Of a stretch of 64,000 nucleotides of DNA, positions 44,120 through 53,315 are shown one piece after another; the first letter of the stretch is position 1; every line of letters begins with the position of its first letter. Under the pieces are notes generated by a model. The model did not search any database, was not told the origin of the DNA, and saw only the letters and a list, made by a program, of their open reading frames with translations. Origin of the DNA: Pseudomonas sp. RIT409 (GTDB lineage Bacteria > Pseudomonadota > Gammaproteobacteria > Pseudomonadales > Pseudomonadaceae); contig NZ_QARE02000009.1 in NCBI RefSeq assembly GCF_003052515.2, positions 124,001 through 188,000 on the forward strand, written 5' to 3'. Made by a program: the position numbers and the translations under genes.

Positions 44120-44938
44120 TCAGACCGGCTCGCGGGCAAAGGCGGCAGCTGCCTGGTATTGCGCCTCGCTAGGGGTCACCCCGGTGTACAGGATGAACTG
44201 TTCGAGCGCTTGTATCGCCGCAACCTGATCACCGGTGATCACCCGCTTTCCGAACCTTTGCGCTTGCAGAACGAAGGGCGTGAGCGCAGGCGTAGCCACT
44301 GCATCGAACGCGGTGTCCGCTGCCTCGATCGCTTCAGCCTCGAACGCCAGCACTTGCGCCTGGTCCCCCGCCATGCCCAAAGGGGTCACGTTCACCAGCA
44401 GCGGCGGACGCTCCGCACCCAACTCGGGCTGCCATTCGAAACCGCAGGTGCGCGCCAGCGCCCTGCCTGCCACCTCGTTGCGCGCGACGATCAAGCCATC
44501 CGTAAAACCGGCATCGCGCAACGCACAGGCCACCGCCTTGGCCATTCCACCGCTACCCCGCAAGGCAAAACGGGTGCGTGGCACCGCGTGGGTTTCCACC
44601 AATTGCGCCACGGCGATGTAGTCGGTGTTGTATGCCTTGAGGTGACCGTCCGTGTTGACGATGGTGTTGATCGAGTCGATGGCCGCTGCGGACGGGTCCA
44701 TTTCATCGACCAGTGCAATGCAAGCTTCCTTGAAAGGCATCGACACACCACAACCGCGAATGCCGAGGGAGCGCATTCCCGCAATGGCCGCCGAAAGATC
44801 GCTAGGTGAAAAGGCTTTGTAGTAGAAATTCAGCCCCAGTTGTTGATACAGGTGGTTATGAAAGCGCACACCGAAGTTGCCGGGGCGGCCCGCCAGCGAC
44901 ATGCATAGGCGGGTCTCTTTACTGGCTGTCACGAACAT
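44120..44938 (-). CDS. Shikimate dehydrogenase-like protein
   Basis: This 272-residue protein is a paralogue of AroE. It has SMPFKEACIALVDEMD with the catalytic lysine, INTIVNTDGHLKAYNTDY, the Rossmann glycine motif LRGSGGMAKAVACAL and VNVTPLGMAG. The N-terminal SLAGRPGNFGVRFHN differs from the SPSLHN substrate loop of canonical AroE, so the substrate may be quinate or an unrelated compound. ATG at 44938 was used. It is probably not the housekeeping enzyme. No operon partner is evident. Confidence 0.82.
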   Translation of the reverse strand: MFVTASKETRLCMSLAGRPGNFGVRFHNHLYQQLGLNFYYKAFSPSDLSAAIAGMRSLGIRGCGVSMPFKEACIALVDEMDPSAAAIDSINTIVNTDGHLKAYNTDYIAVAQLVETHAVPRTRFALRGSGGMAKAVACALRDAGFTDGLIVARNEVAGRALARTCGFEWQPELGAERPPLLVNVTPLGMAGDQAQVLAFEAEAIEAADTAFDAVATPALTPFVLQAQRFGKRVITGDQVAAIQALEQFILYTGVTPSEAQYQAAAAFAREPV

Positions 44939-45168
44939 GAAATCTCCCGAACGGTATTAGGTCGCCTCACAGGAAAAGCGTAGAATTCAGGCGCTTGCGG
45001 TTGTAAGCGCGAGCAACGTGATCAATAAGGCTTTTCGAATACCTTACACAAAATTTACGCAACGGCTCTCGCAGATTTTTGGAATTCGTTGTCTGATCAG
45101 TTATCCCGTGGCAGTGCCTGAGCGTAACGCAGGCCCGCGACAACGGGACTGAACACCGAGGAACAGTC

Positions 45169-45525
45169 ATGATTCGTCACATCCCCAAGGTTGCCTTGTT
45201 GTTAGGTGCCCTCGCCCTCGCTGGCCAGGCTGAAGCCCATGGCGGCGGTCCAGGCTGGGGTGGAGCAGCAGTGATCGGCGCGGTGGTCGGCGGCGTCGTC
45301 GGCGCGGCCGTGGCGTCCGGCCCTACGTATGTGGCACCGGCACCGGTGTATGCGGCGCCAGCGCCGGTGTATTACGCACCGCCACCGCCACCACCGGTGT
45401 ACGTACAGCCAGCCTATGTCGTTGAACGCCCGGTCATCTATGGGCCCCGCTACTATGGCCCGCCCCGCTATTATGGCCCGCCACCCGGTTACTACCATGG
45501 CTACCATGGCGGCGGCCGCTGGTGA
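45169..45525 (+). CDS. Exported Gly/Pro/Tyr-rich low-complexity protein
   Basis: This 118-residue protein has a signal peptide (MIRHIPKVALLLGALALAGQ, cleavage after AEA, about residue 23), a glycine/alanine-rich hydrophobic segment (AAVIGAVVGGVVGAAVASG) and a C-terminal half of Pro-Tyr repeats (PVYAAPAPVYYAPPPPPPVY, RYYGPPRYYGPPPGYYHGYH). GAGGAACAGTC precedes the ATG. The glycine-zipper-like stretch suggests membrane association and the tail may bind the envelope. Function is unknown. A clean terminator follows 25 bases later. Confidence 0.75.
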   Translation: MIRHIPKVALLLGALALAGQAEAHGGGPGWGGAAVIGAVVGGVVGAAVASGPTYVAPAPVYAAPAPVYYAPPPPPPVYVQPAYVVERPVIYGPRYYGPPRYYGPPPGYYHGYHGGGRW

Positions 45526-45550
45526 CAGCCCGGCTGATACCGTTCAACGA

Positions 45551-45580
45551 AAAAACCCCGCTCGCCAAAGCGGGGTTTTT
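45551..45580. terminator. Terminator after the Pro/Tyr-rich gene
   Basis: AAAAACCCCGCT-CGCCAA-AGCGGGGTTTTT is a perfect 12-bp inverted repeat with T-runs on both strands. Confidence 0.9.
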
Positions 45581-45776
45581 CTTTGTGTGCAGCCCATCAC
45601 GCGCGGGCATCGCTTGAGCCCACCGTTCGCCAAAATGCGCAAGCCCGCACACGCCTGCCTTCTTCGTGTGCAGATTCTTGACCCCCTGCACCATCAATGA
45701 CGACTATCGAAAGCAGTGATTTCTACGCGAAGTCATCGGGCCTTAAAGTAGCCCCCATAGATGGATGGAGGCACTT

Positions 45777-45959
45777 ATGACCAAGGTTCAAATCATGTCA
45801 GTCGTCGGCAGCGCCGTTCCCGCGTCGCTTCGTGAGCGCGGTCTGTTGGCTTGCTGGTACCTCATGCAGAACGGTGAGCCGGTCAGCGGTCCTCTCTCCT
45901 CGTTGCCAGCGGCCAAGGCCCTCTCTCGGCAATTGGAGGATCGTCAGCTCAACAGCTGA
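45777..45959 (+). CDS. Small conserved-looking protein, 60 residues
   Basis: The product begins MTKVQIMSVVGSAVPASLRE and continues with GLLACWYLMQNGEPVSGPLS. It is soluble, with no signal peptide. GGAGG ends six bases upstream of ATG 45777, an excellent ribosome-binding site, and an intrinsic terminator follows at 46010, so the gene is likely expressed on its own. The in-frame ATG at 45765 would overlap the ribosome-binding site. I do not recognise the family. Confidence 0.65.
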   Translation: MTKVQIMSVVGSAVPASLRERGLLACWYLMQNGEPVSGPLSSLPAAKALSRQLEDRQLNS

Positions 45960-46009
45960 TTCCGTCACCGCTCATCCCTGGAATCGTGCGTTGCTCCGCA
46001 CTTCCCTTT

Positions 46010-46041
46010 AGCCCGCATCCCCTGACGCGGGCTTTTTTTTG
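46010..46041 (+). terminator. Terminator after the 60-residue protein gene
   Basis: AGCCCGC (46010-46016) pairs with GCGGGCT (46027-46033), followed by seven Ts. Confidence 0.88.
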
Positions 46042-46057
46042 CGTGACGAAATCGAGG

Positions 46058-46618
46058 TCAGACGCGCTCGGCCATGGTCGCGTTGATCTGGCAGCGATGG
46101 GCCAGTTTCTGCAGGCGCTTCTCCAAGGCGTTCAATACCACTCGGTCGGACCGCCCGCTTTCCAGTTCCTCGATCAGGTCATTGGCGACCAACCGCAACT
46201 CGTGGGCGATGACCACGCGGTCGTCGTTCTGATCCAGCTTGTGCGACTCGAACAGCCGGTGCAGGTAATCGTCCAGCCCCCGCTGCAGGCGGTGACGGTC
46301 GGCCGCGCGCAGGTGCACCAGATTGACGGTGATTTTCGCCAGCAGCTCGTTGAGTTCACCGCACAGATACTGCATGCGGCGCGCGTAGCCGGTTTCCCGG
46401 TCGCGCACCTGCTTTTGCTGGAACGCCAATTCCTGGCGCCTCTGAATTGCCGGTATCGCGATGGCCATTATCAGCCCGACGATCAGGCCGATCGCTTGAA
46501 TCCAGCCGGCCCAGTCCGAAGGCCGGGCAAACAGGCCGACAACGAGCAAGAGCCCTGCAACGACCGCCGCAGCGAACACCACCGAGGCGTAGTCTTTGCT
46601 GATAAACCCTTTGGGCAT
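46058..46618 (-). CDS. Two-TM membrane protein of unknown function
   Basis: This 186-residue protein has two N-terminal hydrophobic helices (VVFAAAVVAGLLLVVGLFA, about residues 13-31, and WIQAIGLIVGLIMAIAIPAI, about 39-58), then a long cytoplasmic helical domain rich in Arg, Glu and Leu (RRMQYLCGELNELLAKITV to the end) that may form a coiled coil. CCTAGGAGTTGTGCA precedes ATG 46618. It is flanked by a convergent small gene and the divergent pbpG. I do not recognise the family. Confidence 0.7.
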   Translation of the reverse strand: MPKGFISKDYASVVFAAAVVAGLLLVVGLFARPSDWAGWIQAIGLIVGLIMAIAIPAIQRRQELAFQQKQVRDRETGYARRMQYLCGELNELLAKITVNLVHLRAADRHRLQRGLDDYLHRLFESHKLDQNDDRVVIAHELRLVANDLIEELESGRSDRVVLNALEKRLQKLAHRCQINATMAERV

Positions 46619-46899
46619 TGCACAACTCCTAGGTCACTTCGAATGAGGGGGGTCAGTGGCGTCGAATGCTAATCGGTGCATGAGCGCAGTGCCATTGTTA
46701 TCAGCACTCCAACCGGCAAATACACCCTTTTTGCTGCGTTAACCTGAACGGATGCCATACGAGCGGCTTTTAATATCAAAACGTCCTATCCAGCCCATCG
46801 ACATCTTCAGAAACATGCTCCTAAAATGCGCCCATCTTGTTGTCGTGCTTAGAAAAAGTCGACCGTTCTTTCCGTATCTTCATTTAGTGAGCGTTGCTC

Positions 46900-47835
46900 T
46901 TGAACATTCGCACCTCCCTCATCAGCCTGTTTTTTGCTTTTACAGGTGCGGCACTGTCCACCGGTGCCCTTGCGAACGAACCCGCTGCTTTCAATCGTGA
47001 CCCGGCCAATCTTCACCTGGCCTCTGGCAGCGCCATGATCACCGACCTGCAAACCGGCCAGGTCCTGTATTCCAGTAACCCGGATGTCATCGTGCCGATT
47101 GCCTCGGTGACCAAGCTGATGACTGCCATGGTCACCCTCGATGCCAAGCTGCCCATGGACGAGATGATCAAGGTGGACATCTCCCAAACCGCCGAAATGA
47201 AAGGCGTCTTTTCGCGGGTCAAGCTGGGCAGCGAGCTGAATCGCCGCGACATGCTGTTGATCACCCTCATGTCGTCGGAGAACCGCGCCGCAGCGAGTCT
47301 GGCTCACAGTTACCCGGGCGGGTACCCGGCGTTCATCAAGGCCATGAACGCCAAGGCCAAGGCGCTGGGCATGAGTCACACCGTGTACATGGAGCCCACC
47401 GGCCTGTCGGTGTACAACGTCTCGACAGCGCGGGACCTGACCAAGCTGGCGCTGGCGGCGCGCAACTACCCGCTGCTGCGCGAGCTGAGCACCACGCAGG
47501 AACGGACGGTTACTTTCCGCAAACCCACGTACAGCCTCGGGTTCAGCAATACCGACCACCTGGTGCGCAAATCCAACTGGGACATCAAGCTGACCAAGAC
47601 CGGCTTTACCAACCAGGCCGGGCATTGCCTGGTGCTGTTGACCAGCATGGCCAATCGTCAGGTCTCGGTGGTGATTCTGGACGCCTTCGGCAAGTACACC
47701 CACTTCGCCGATGCCAGCCGCATGCGGTTGTGGATGGAAACCGGCAAGAGCGGTCCGGCGCCGGAAGTCGCGTTGCAGTACAAGAAGGAAAAGAACCTGG
47801 TGATGAAGCAGAAAGGCCTGCAGGCATCGGACTGA
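46900..47835 (+). CDS. pbpG: D-alanyl-D-alanine endopeptidase (PBP7)
   Basis: PbpG is a periplasmic low-molecular-mass penicillin-binding protein that cleaves peptide cross-links in peptidoglycan. The 311-residue precursor has a signal peptide ([19 protein letters not shown], cleavage near residue 26), the serine motif SVTK (Ser69-Lys72), SEN (126-128) and a KTG triad in [15 protein letters not shown] at 46900 is the most plausible start given homology; TTG at 46894 is an alternative, and no ATG fits. It joins the peptidoglycan-related genes of this region (oprI, L,D-transpeptidase). Confidence 0.9.
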   Translation: MNIRTSLISLFFAFTGAALSTGALANEPAAFNRDPANLHLASGSAMITDLQTGQVLYSSNPDVIVPIASVTKLMTAMVTLDAKLPMDEMIKVDISQTAEMKGVFSRVKLGSELNRRDMLLITLMSSENRAAASLAHSYPGGYPAFIKAMNAKAKALGMSHTVYMEPTGLSVYNVSTARDLTKLALAARNYPLLRELSTTQERTVTFRKPTYSLGFSNTDHLVRKSNWDIKLTKTGFTNQAGHCLVLLTSMANRQVSVVILDAFGKYTHFADASRMRLWMETGKSGPAPEVALQYKKEKNLVMKQKGLQASD

Positions 47836-47983
47836 CCTCGCGCGGGTCGTCCCTGGCCGTTCTCCTGGAAGGCCAGCGCCTTTTCTGACAACAGTTTCAT
47901 CCGCGCCATCCAGCAGAACCCCCGTGACCCGCTAAGCTTGCAACGTCAATGCTCGTTTCAGACAGGCTCGGGGGAGTTCAATC

Positions 47984-48442
47984 ATGGTCGTCAAGTGGAT
48001 AGTGGCTGCGCTGCATTTACTGGCCTTCGGCTTTGCATTGGCGGCGGTACTGGCTCGTGGCCGCGCCTTGCGGCGGTTGCGCAAGGACGACCCCCGCTCG
48101 TTTCGCGACGTGTTCGTGGTCGATAACATCTGGGGCGTTTCGGCGGGGATTCTGCTCATCACCGGCGCCTTTCGAGCGTTTGGCGGGCTGGAGAAAGGCT
48201 CTTTCTACTACCTGCATCAACCGCTGTTCCACCTCAAGATGACCGCGTTCGTGGCGATCCTGGCGCTGGAAGTCGTCCCGATGTTCGCGCTCATCAAATG
48301 GCGCATCGCATTCAAGAAACAACAGCCTGTCGACACCTCCCTGTCCCGTCGTTTCGCGCGGATCAGCCACATGGAGGCGGCGTTGATGGTGATCATCGTC
48401 ATCGCCGCGACCGGCATGGCACGGGGCATCCTGCTGAGCTGA
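47984..48442 (+). CDS. DUF2214 family membrane protein
   Basis: This 152-residue protein has about four hydrophobic segments (WIVAALHLLAFGFALAAVLA, GVSAGILLITGAFRAFGG, FHLKMTAFVAILALEVVPM and LMVIIVIAATGMARGILLS). Arg and His residues near the membrane edges (FVVDNIWGVSAG, YYLHQPLFHLKM) are typical of DUF2214. A cytochrome- or cofactor-binding role is conceivable, but the function is unknown to me. GGGGGAG precedes the ATG. It converges with mntH. Confidence 0.75.
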   Translation: MVVKWIVAALHLLAFGFALAAVLARGRALRRLRKDDPRSFRDVFVVDNIWGVSAGILLITGAFRAFGGLEKGSFYYLHQPLFHLKMTAFVAILALEVVPMFALIKWRIAFKKQQPVDTSLSRRFARISHMEAALMVIIVIAATGMARGILLS

Positions 48443-48507
48443 TCGCTTCGCCGCGCGCCGTGCCGCCCGCCCCTGGGTGGGCCGCATCGACGAAGCAAAC
48501 GGCAGAC

Positions 48508-49827
48508 TCACATCACCCAAAGCACCATCAACGTCACATTCGCCCCTGAGATCAGGCCAAACAGGCTCCAGGCCAGCGCCTTGGTCAACCGGCTGTTGGC
48601 AAACGGGCCCATGAGCTGTTTGTCGCTGGTGAAACGAATCAATGGCCACAGGGCGAATGGCAGTTGCAGGCTGAGCACCACTTGACTCAAGACCAGCATT
48701 TTGCCGACCGCGCCATCGCCAAACCAGATCACCCCCACCAACGCCGGGATCAATGCTAGGGCGCGGGTGATCAAGCGACGCTGCCAGCAAGGAATCTTGG
48801 CCTTGAGAAACCCTTCCAGCACCACCTGACCGGCGATGGTCCCGGTGAAGGTCGAGCTCTGCCCCGCCGCCAACAGTGCAATGCCGAATAACACGCTGGC
48901 CAGCGCGCCGCCCACCAGAGGGTCGAGCAGGTGGTACGCATCCTGGATTTCCACCACATCCGCATGCCCGGTGCCATGAAAGGCCGCCGCAGCCAGAATC
49001 AGGATCGCGGCGTTGATGACGAGCGCCATGCTCAGCGAAGCAATGGTGTCGATGCGCGCAAAACGAATCGCGCTGGCCTTGCTCTCCCGTGAGGCGCCAT
49101 TGACGCGGGTCTGGACCACCGAAGAATGCAAGTACAGGTTATGCGGCATGACCGTCGCGCCGAGGATACCGATGGCAATGTACAGCGGCTCCTGCTGGCT
49201 GAGCACATCCCACGACGGCTTGAGGCCTGCCGCCACGTCCGGCCAGAAAGGTTTGATCAGCACCAGCTCGACGAAGAAGCAGGTAGCGATGGTCGCGATC
49301 AGGCCCAGCACGATGGCCTCCAGGCGGCGGAAGTTGGCCCCCTGCAAGGCGAGCACAATGACGGTGTCAAAGGCGGTCAACGCAACCCCGGTGGTGATCG
49401 AGACGCCCAGTAACAAGTGAAAGGCCAGTGCGGCACCGAGCACTTCAGCCAGGTCCGTGGCCAGGATCGACAATTCCGCCAATACCCATTGACCCATGCC
49501 GACGCGGCGGCTGTAACGTTCGGCAGACAATTGCGCGAGGTCGCGGCCTGTGGCGATGCCCAGGCGCGAGCAGAGGTTTTGCAGCACCATGCCTGACAGG
49601 CTCGCCAGCACCACCACGAACAGCAAGGCGTAGCCGAACCGCGAGCCGGCCTCGATGGCGGTGGCCCAGTTGCCCGGATCCATATAGCCGATAGAAACCA
49701 ACAGGCCGGGACCGACAAACAGCATCAGTTTGCGAAGGAGCGAGGCGTTAGGCGGGATCGCGACGCTGTCGGTCACGGCGGAGGGGCAGAACGGCGCGGT
49801 GGCCGTGGTCGGGAGTCTGTATTTCAC
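48508..49827 (-). CDS. mntH: Nramp-family Mn2+/Fe2+ transporter
   Basis: MntH imports manganese, and to a lesser extent iron, with protons. The 439-residue protein has 11 predicted helices. The metal-binding motif of helix 1 is YMDPGNWATAI (DPGN near residue 50) and that of helix 6 is ATVMPHNLYLHSSVV, with the MPH motif. The transport signature GQSSTFTGTIAGQVVLEGF lies in the second half. The N terminus (residues 1-30) is variable, so the start at ATG 49827 is less certain. An upstream MntR or Fur site was not identified. Confidence 0.94.
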   Translation of the reverse strand: MKYRLPTTATAPFCPSAVTDSVAIPPNASLLRKLMLFVGPGLLVSIGYMDPGNWATAIEAGSRFGYALLFVVVLASLSGMVLQNLCSRLGIATGRDLAQLSAERYSRRVGMGQWVLAELSILATDLAEVLGAALAFHLLLGVSITTGVALTAFDTVIVLALQGANFRRLEAIVLGLIATIATCFFVELVLIKPFWPDVAAGLKPSWDVLSQQEPLYIAIGILGATVMPHNLYLHSSVVQTRVNGASRESKASAIRFARIDTIASLSMALVINAAILILAAAAFHGTGHADVVEIQDAYHLLDPLVGGALASVLFGIALLAAGQSSTFTGTIAGQVVLEGFLKAKIPCWQRRLITRALALIPALVGVIWFGDGAVGKMLVLSQVVLSLQLPFALWPLIRFTSDKQLMGPFANSRLTKALAWSLFGLISGANVTLMVLWVM

Positions 49828-49942
49828 GGGGATCCGAAGGCTGGTTGCGAACAGCCTTGAAGCTTAATCGCAAGGAAATATTTTGTCTTGAATCTCGTCA
49901 AAAGCTCTAACATGCCCCGTCCCACGCAACGGAAAAATAATA

Positions 49943-51370
49943 ATGGCCTCGCTTTCCCCCGCAACCGACATGCCCCGCGACGGAATCGATCCGATCCGCG
50001 CCGCGCACATTTCTGCCCGTATTGACCGCCTGCCGGCCGTGGCCACGATCTGGAAACTGGTGGCGCTGCTTTCGATTGGCGGATTCTTCGAGCTATACGA
50101 CCTGTTCCAGACCGCCTACATCAGCCCCGGGCTGGTTCGTGACGGACTGTTCGCCACCGGCGCACAGGGCGTGTTCGGCTTTTCCGACCAGGCCGCCTTC
50201 GCCTCGGCGACATTCCTGGGCCTGTTTCTGGGGGCCAGCCTGTTGAGTCCGATCGCCGATCGCTTCGGGCGCCGGGCCATCTTCACGTTCGCGCTGATCG
50301 GGTACACCGTAGCCACCGTGCTGATGGGCCTGCAAACCTCAGCGCTGGGCATCATCTGCATGCGCTTCGTGGTGGGGATCGGGCTGGGTATCGAGTTGGT
50401 GACCATCGATGCCTACCTCTCAGAGCTCGTGCCCAAGCGGATGCGCAGTTCGGCATTCGCTTTCGCATTCTTCGTGCAGTTTCTCTCCGTGCCGTCGGTG
50501 GCACTCATGTCCTGGTGGCTGGTCCCACAGGATCCGTTCGGCATTGCCGGTTGGCGCTGGGTGGTGATCGCCAGTGCGGTGTTCGCGCTGTTCATCTGGT
50601 GGCTGCGCTCACGACTCCCCGAATCTCCACGCTGGCTTGCCCAACAGGGACGTTTCGCCGAAGCCGAAGCGATCATGGACAGTCTGGAAAGCCGTTGCTT
50701 GAGCGACCACGGCAAGCCATTGGACCCGCCCGAAACCCACGACGTGGCCGTCGAAGGCAAAGGCCGTTTCGCTGACATCTGGCAACCGCCCTATCGACGC
50801 CGTGCGTTGATGCTCATCGTATTCCACGTATTTCAGGCCATCGGTTTTTTTGGTTTCGGCAACTGGTTGCCCGCGCTGCTATCCGGCCAGGGCGTCAGCG
50901 TCACCCATAGCCTGGCCTACGCGTTCATCATCACCCTCGCCTACCCGCTGGGGCCGCTGTTGTTCGTGAAGTTCGCCAACCGTTTTGAGAACAAATGGCA
51001 GATTGTCGGGTCGGCCTTGGGCGCGATGATCTTCGGCACGCTGTTCGCGCAACAAAGCAGTGCGGTTGGCCTGATCGTCTGCGGGGTGATGATCACCTTT
51101 TGCAACGCCTGGCTCAGCTTCAGCTACCACTCGTATCAGAGCGAACTGTTCCCCACCAACATCCGTGCGCGGGCGGTGGGGTTCTGCTATTCGTTCAGCC
51201 GCCTGTCCACGGTGTTCAGCAGCCTGCTGATCGGCCTGTTTCTGGACCACTTCGGCACGCCCGGCGTGCTGACCTTCATCGTCATCAGCATGTTGATCGT
51301 GATGATCACCATCGGTGGATTTGGTCCGAAGACGCGCAATCTGGCGCTGGAAGACATCGCGCATCGGTAA
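49943..51370 (+). CDS. MFS transporter, sugar-porter-like
   Basis: This 475-residue protein has 12 predicted helices. The loop 2-3 motif is SPIADRFGRRAIF, the loop 4-5 region DAYLSELVPKRMRSSAFA, the central loop LPESPRWLAQQGRFAEAEA and the loop 10 region ELFPTNIRARAVGFCYS. These fit the metabolite/sugar porter subgroup that transports organic acids or sugars. The N terminus of about 35 residues is hydrophilic. ATG 49943 has only an A-rich upstream (GGAAAAATAATA), so a later start is possible. Substrate is unknown. Confidence 0.82.
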   Translation: MASLSPATDMPRDGIDPIRAAHISARIDRLPAVATIWKLVALLSIGGFFELYDLFQTAYISPGLVRDGLFATGAQGVFGFSDQAAFASATFLGLFLGASLLSPIADRFGRRAIFTFALIGYTVATVLMGLQTSALGIICMRFVVGIGLGIELVTIDAYLSELVPKRMRSSAFAFAFFVQFLSVPSVALMSWWLVPQDPFGIAGWRWVVIASAVFALFIWWLRSRLPESPRWLAQQGRFAEAEAIMDSLESRCLSDHGKPLDPPETHDVAVEGKGRFADIWQPPYRRRALMLIVFHVFQAIGFFGFGNWLPALLSGQGVSVTHSLAYAFIITLAYPLGPLLFVKFANRFENKWQIVGSALGAMIFGTLFAQQSSAVGLIVCGVMITFCNAWLSFSYHSYQSELFPTNIRARAVGFCYSFSRLSTVFSSLLIGLFLDHFGTPGVLTFIVISMLIVMITIGGFGPKTRNLALEDIAHR

Positions 51371-51452
51371 TGCAGCGAGGTGGCGGCCAGCGAAGGTCCG
51401 CCACCTGCGGTCAGCGGCCTTCGGCAGTTCGAACGTGCAGTGTCGAATGCCG

Positions 51453-53012
51453 CTAGCGGATCCCCAACCGCCTGGCCAGACGACTGAGATTGGCCCGGTC
51501 CAGTTTCAGCTCGCGCGCCACGTCCGCCCATTTACCCTGGTGTCGGCTGAGGGCTTCGATGATCAGACGTTTTTGAAAATCATCGACGGTCTGTTTCAGG
51601 CCCTCGCCCGGTGTGGGCACGGCGTCGGGGCCAAGGGGTGCAGCGACGCCTGGTACGAAGGGTGCTGGGTCTTGCTCCAGCCCCAGGTGATGGGCTTCCA
51701 GGGTCAGAATCTTCGGCCGCTCCCTGTGGACCGACAGCGCTTTGAGCACGGCTCGGCTGATGAGGTGTTCCAGTTCACGCACGTTCCCCGGCCATGGATG
51801 CCCCAGCAACGCTTTCTGTGCGTCCGATCCCATGCGCAGGCTGCGCAACCCCATGCGGGCACGGTTCTCTTCGAGGAAATACCCCGCCAGCAACACCACG
51901 TCCTTGCCGCGCTCCCGTAACGGAGGAACCACCAACGGGTAGACGCTCAGTCGATGGTAGAGGTCTGCACGGAAACGCCCGGCCCGCACCTCTTCGGCCA
52001 AGTCGCGGTTGGTGGCTGCGATGATCCGCACATCCACCCGGTGTTCCTGGTCCGAGCCGACCCGTTGCAACTGACCGCTCTGCAGCACCCGCAGCAGCTT
52101 CGATTGCACCGGCAACGGCAGCTCGCCGACTTCGTCGAGAAACAACGTGCCACCATCGGCCAGCTCGAATTTGCCGCTGCGCCCACTGACGGCGCCGGAA
52201 AAAGCACCTTTGACGTGACCGAACAATTCGCTTTCCACCAGCAACTCAGGCAATGCCGCGCAGTTGAGGCTGATCAACGCCTTGTGCCCGCGGGGCGAAT
52301 GCAGATGGATCGCTTCGGCCACCAACTCCTTGCCTACCCCCGTCTCACCCGTAATCAACACCGTCAGCGGGCTGTTGCCTACCCACTCGATTTCTTGCTG
52401 CAAACGCCGGTGTACCGCACTTTGACCGATCAGCTCGCGCGGCCCGCGTGCTCCCGCCGCACGCTTGTAGACCTCCGCCAATTGCCGCTGATCTTCAAAG
52501 CTGCGCGCCAAATGGTCGATCCGCTCGCTGGCCATGACCGTGGCTGCCGCCAGGCTGGCGAACGCCTGCAGATTGCCCAGATCGACGTCGCCAAAGCGCG
52601 ATGGATCGAGCGAATCGAGGGTCATCACGCCCCACAGTGTGCCTTGCACGTACAGCGGACAGCCCAGGCAATCATGCACTTCGAGATCGCCGTGCACGCC
52701 GTCTACCAAGCCGTCATAGGGATCGGGCAACTCGCAATCGGTGGAAAAACGGGTCGGCTCGGGGTGCTGCACGATGCGGTCCAACCGAGGGTGCTCACCG
52801 AGCCTGAAGCGGCGCCCGAGGGTGTCCGGACTCAAGCCTTCGACCGCCAACGGCACCAGCACGTCGCCTTCGAGCCTGAGCAACGCGACTGCATCGCAGG
52901 GCAGCCATTGGCGCAGGGACCGCAAGAGTCGTCGATAGCGCTCTTCGTCGGAAAGCTCGCGAGTGAGGTCAGCCACCACCGGTACCAGGGCCAGTAATAA
53001 AGGATGAGTCAT
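51453..53012 (-). CDS. norR: Nitric-oxide-responsive sigma-54 activator NorR
   Basis: NorR senses NO through an iron in its N-terminal GAF domain (about residues 20-165) and then activates sigma-54 promoters of NO-detoxification genes. The 519-residue protein has the AAA+ core with Walker [11 protein letters not shown] (about 215), Walker [14 protein letters not shown] and the loop [13 protein letters not shown], a GAFSGA variant of GAFTGA. A Fis-type helix-turn-helix lies at the C terminus ([19 protein letters not shown]). In most Pseudomonas the flavohaemoglobin gene fhp is divergent from it; here no such gene lies on that side. A NorR-type palindrome is 23 bases upstream of its start. Confidence 0.92.
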   Translation of the reverse strand: MTHPLLLALVPVVADLTRELSDEERYRRLLRSLRQWLPCDAVALLRLEGDVLVPLAVEGLSPDTLGRRFRLGEHPRLDRIVQHPEPTRFSTDCELPDPYDGLVDGVHGDLEVHDCLGCPLYVQGTLWGVMTLDSLDPSRFGDVDLGNLQAFASLAAATVMASERIDHLARSFEDQRQLAEVYKRAAGARGPRELIGQSAVHRRLQQEIEWVGNSPLTVLITGETGVGKELVAEAIHLHSPRGHKALISLNCAALPELLVESELFGHVKGAFSGAVSGRSGKFELADGGTLFLDEVGELPLPVQSKLLRVLQSGQLQRVGSDQEHRVDVRIIAATNRDLAEEVRAGRFRADLYHRLSVYPLVVPPLRERGKDVVLLAGYFLEENRARMGLRSLRMGSDAQKALLGHPWPGNVRELEHLISRAVLKALSVHRERPKILTLEAHHLGLEQDPAPFVPGVAAPLGPDAVPTPGEGLKQTVDDFQKRLIIEALSRHQGKWADVARELKLDRANLSRLARRLGIR

Positions 53013-53315
53013 GACCGCTCCGGTTGAGAAATGTGGTCATTATGACCGCATCGCCGAGATAAACGACAGCCCGAGCGTCAAAGAACCCCTGTACAAAAAG
53101 GGGCATGTCAATTTTCAGTGAGCAATACCCCGCCAAATAATGAGCGGTCCAGCGTTTCAATAATGATACGCCGCACTGTCTTGGGCGTTTTGTGGAACGT
53201 CTTCAACTTCTGGCGCCAAGCGGTCGTCAAGAATGACCGGCATGTTTAATTTAAATGAAGTGGTGAAAATTTTATTTTGTTTATAGTCGGATGGTCCCCG
53301 AAAGGAGCATCCGAC
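53013..53315. other. Intergenic region between norR and the UbiA-HAD gene
   Basis: This 303-base gap has no credible gene and no visible remnant of fhp. It contains the NorR-type palindrome at 53035-53047 and an AT-rich stretch (about 53250-53285, ATTTTATTTTGTTTATAG) that probably carries the promoter of the downstream operon. A short hairpin CCCCT/AGGGG is at about 53086-53103. Confidence 0.5.
53035..53047. promoter_or_regulatory. Putative NorR-binding site
   Basis: GGTCATTATGACC is a perfect palindrome fitting the NorR consensus GT-N7-AC (GGT-N7-ACC). Its left edge is 23 bases from the norR start. A single copy is seen, whereas NorR enhancers usually have three, so autoregulation is more likely than classic activation. 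Confidence 0.55.

Noticed and set aside
53226..53240. Second NorR site GTCAAGAATGAC
   Set aside because: Spacing between GT and AC is eight bases, not the seven required.
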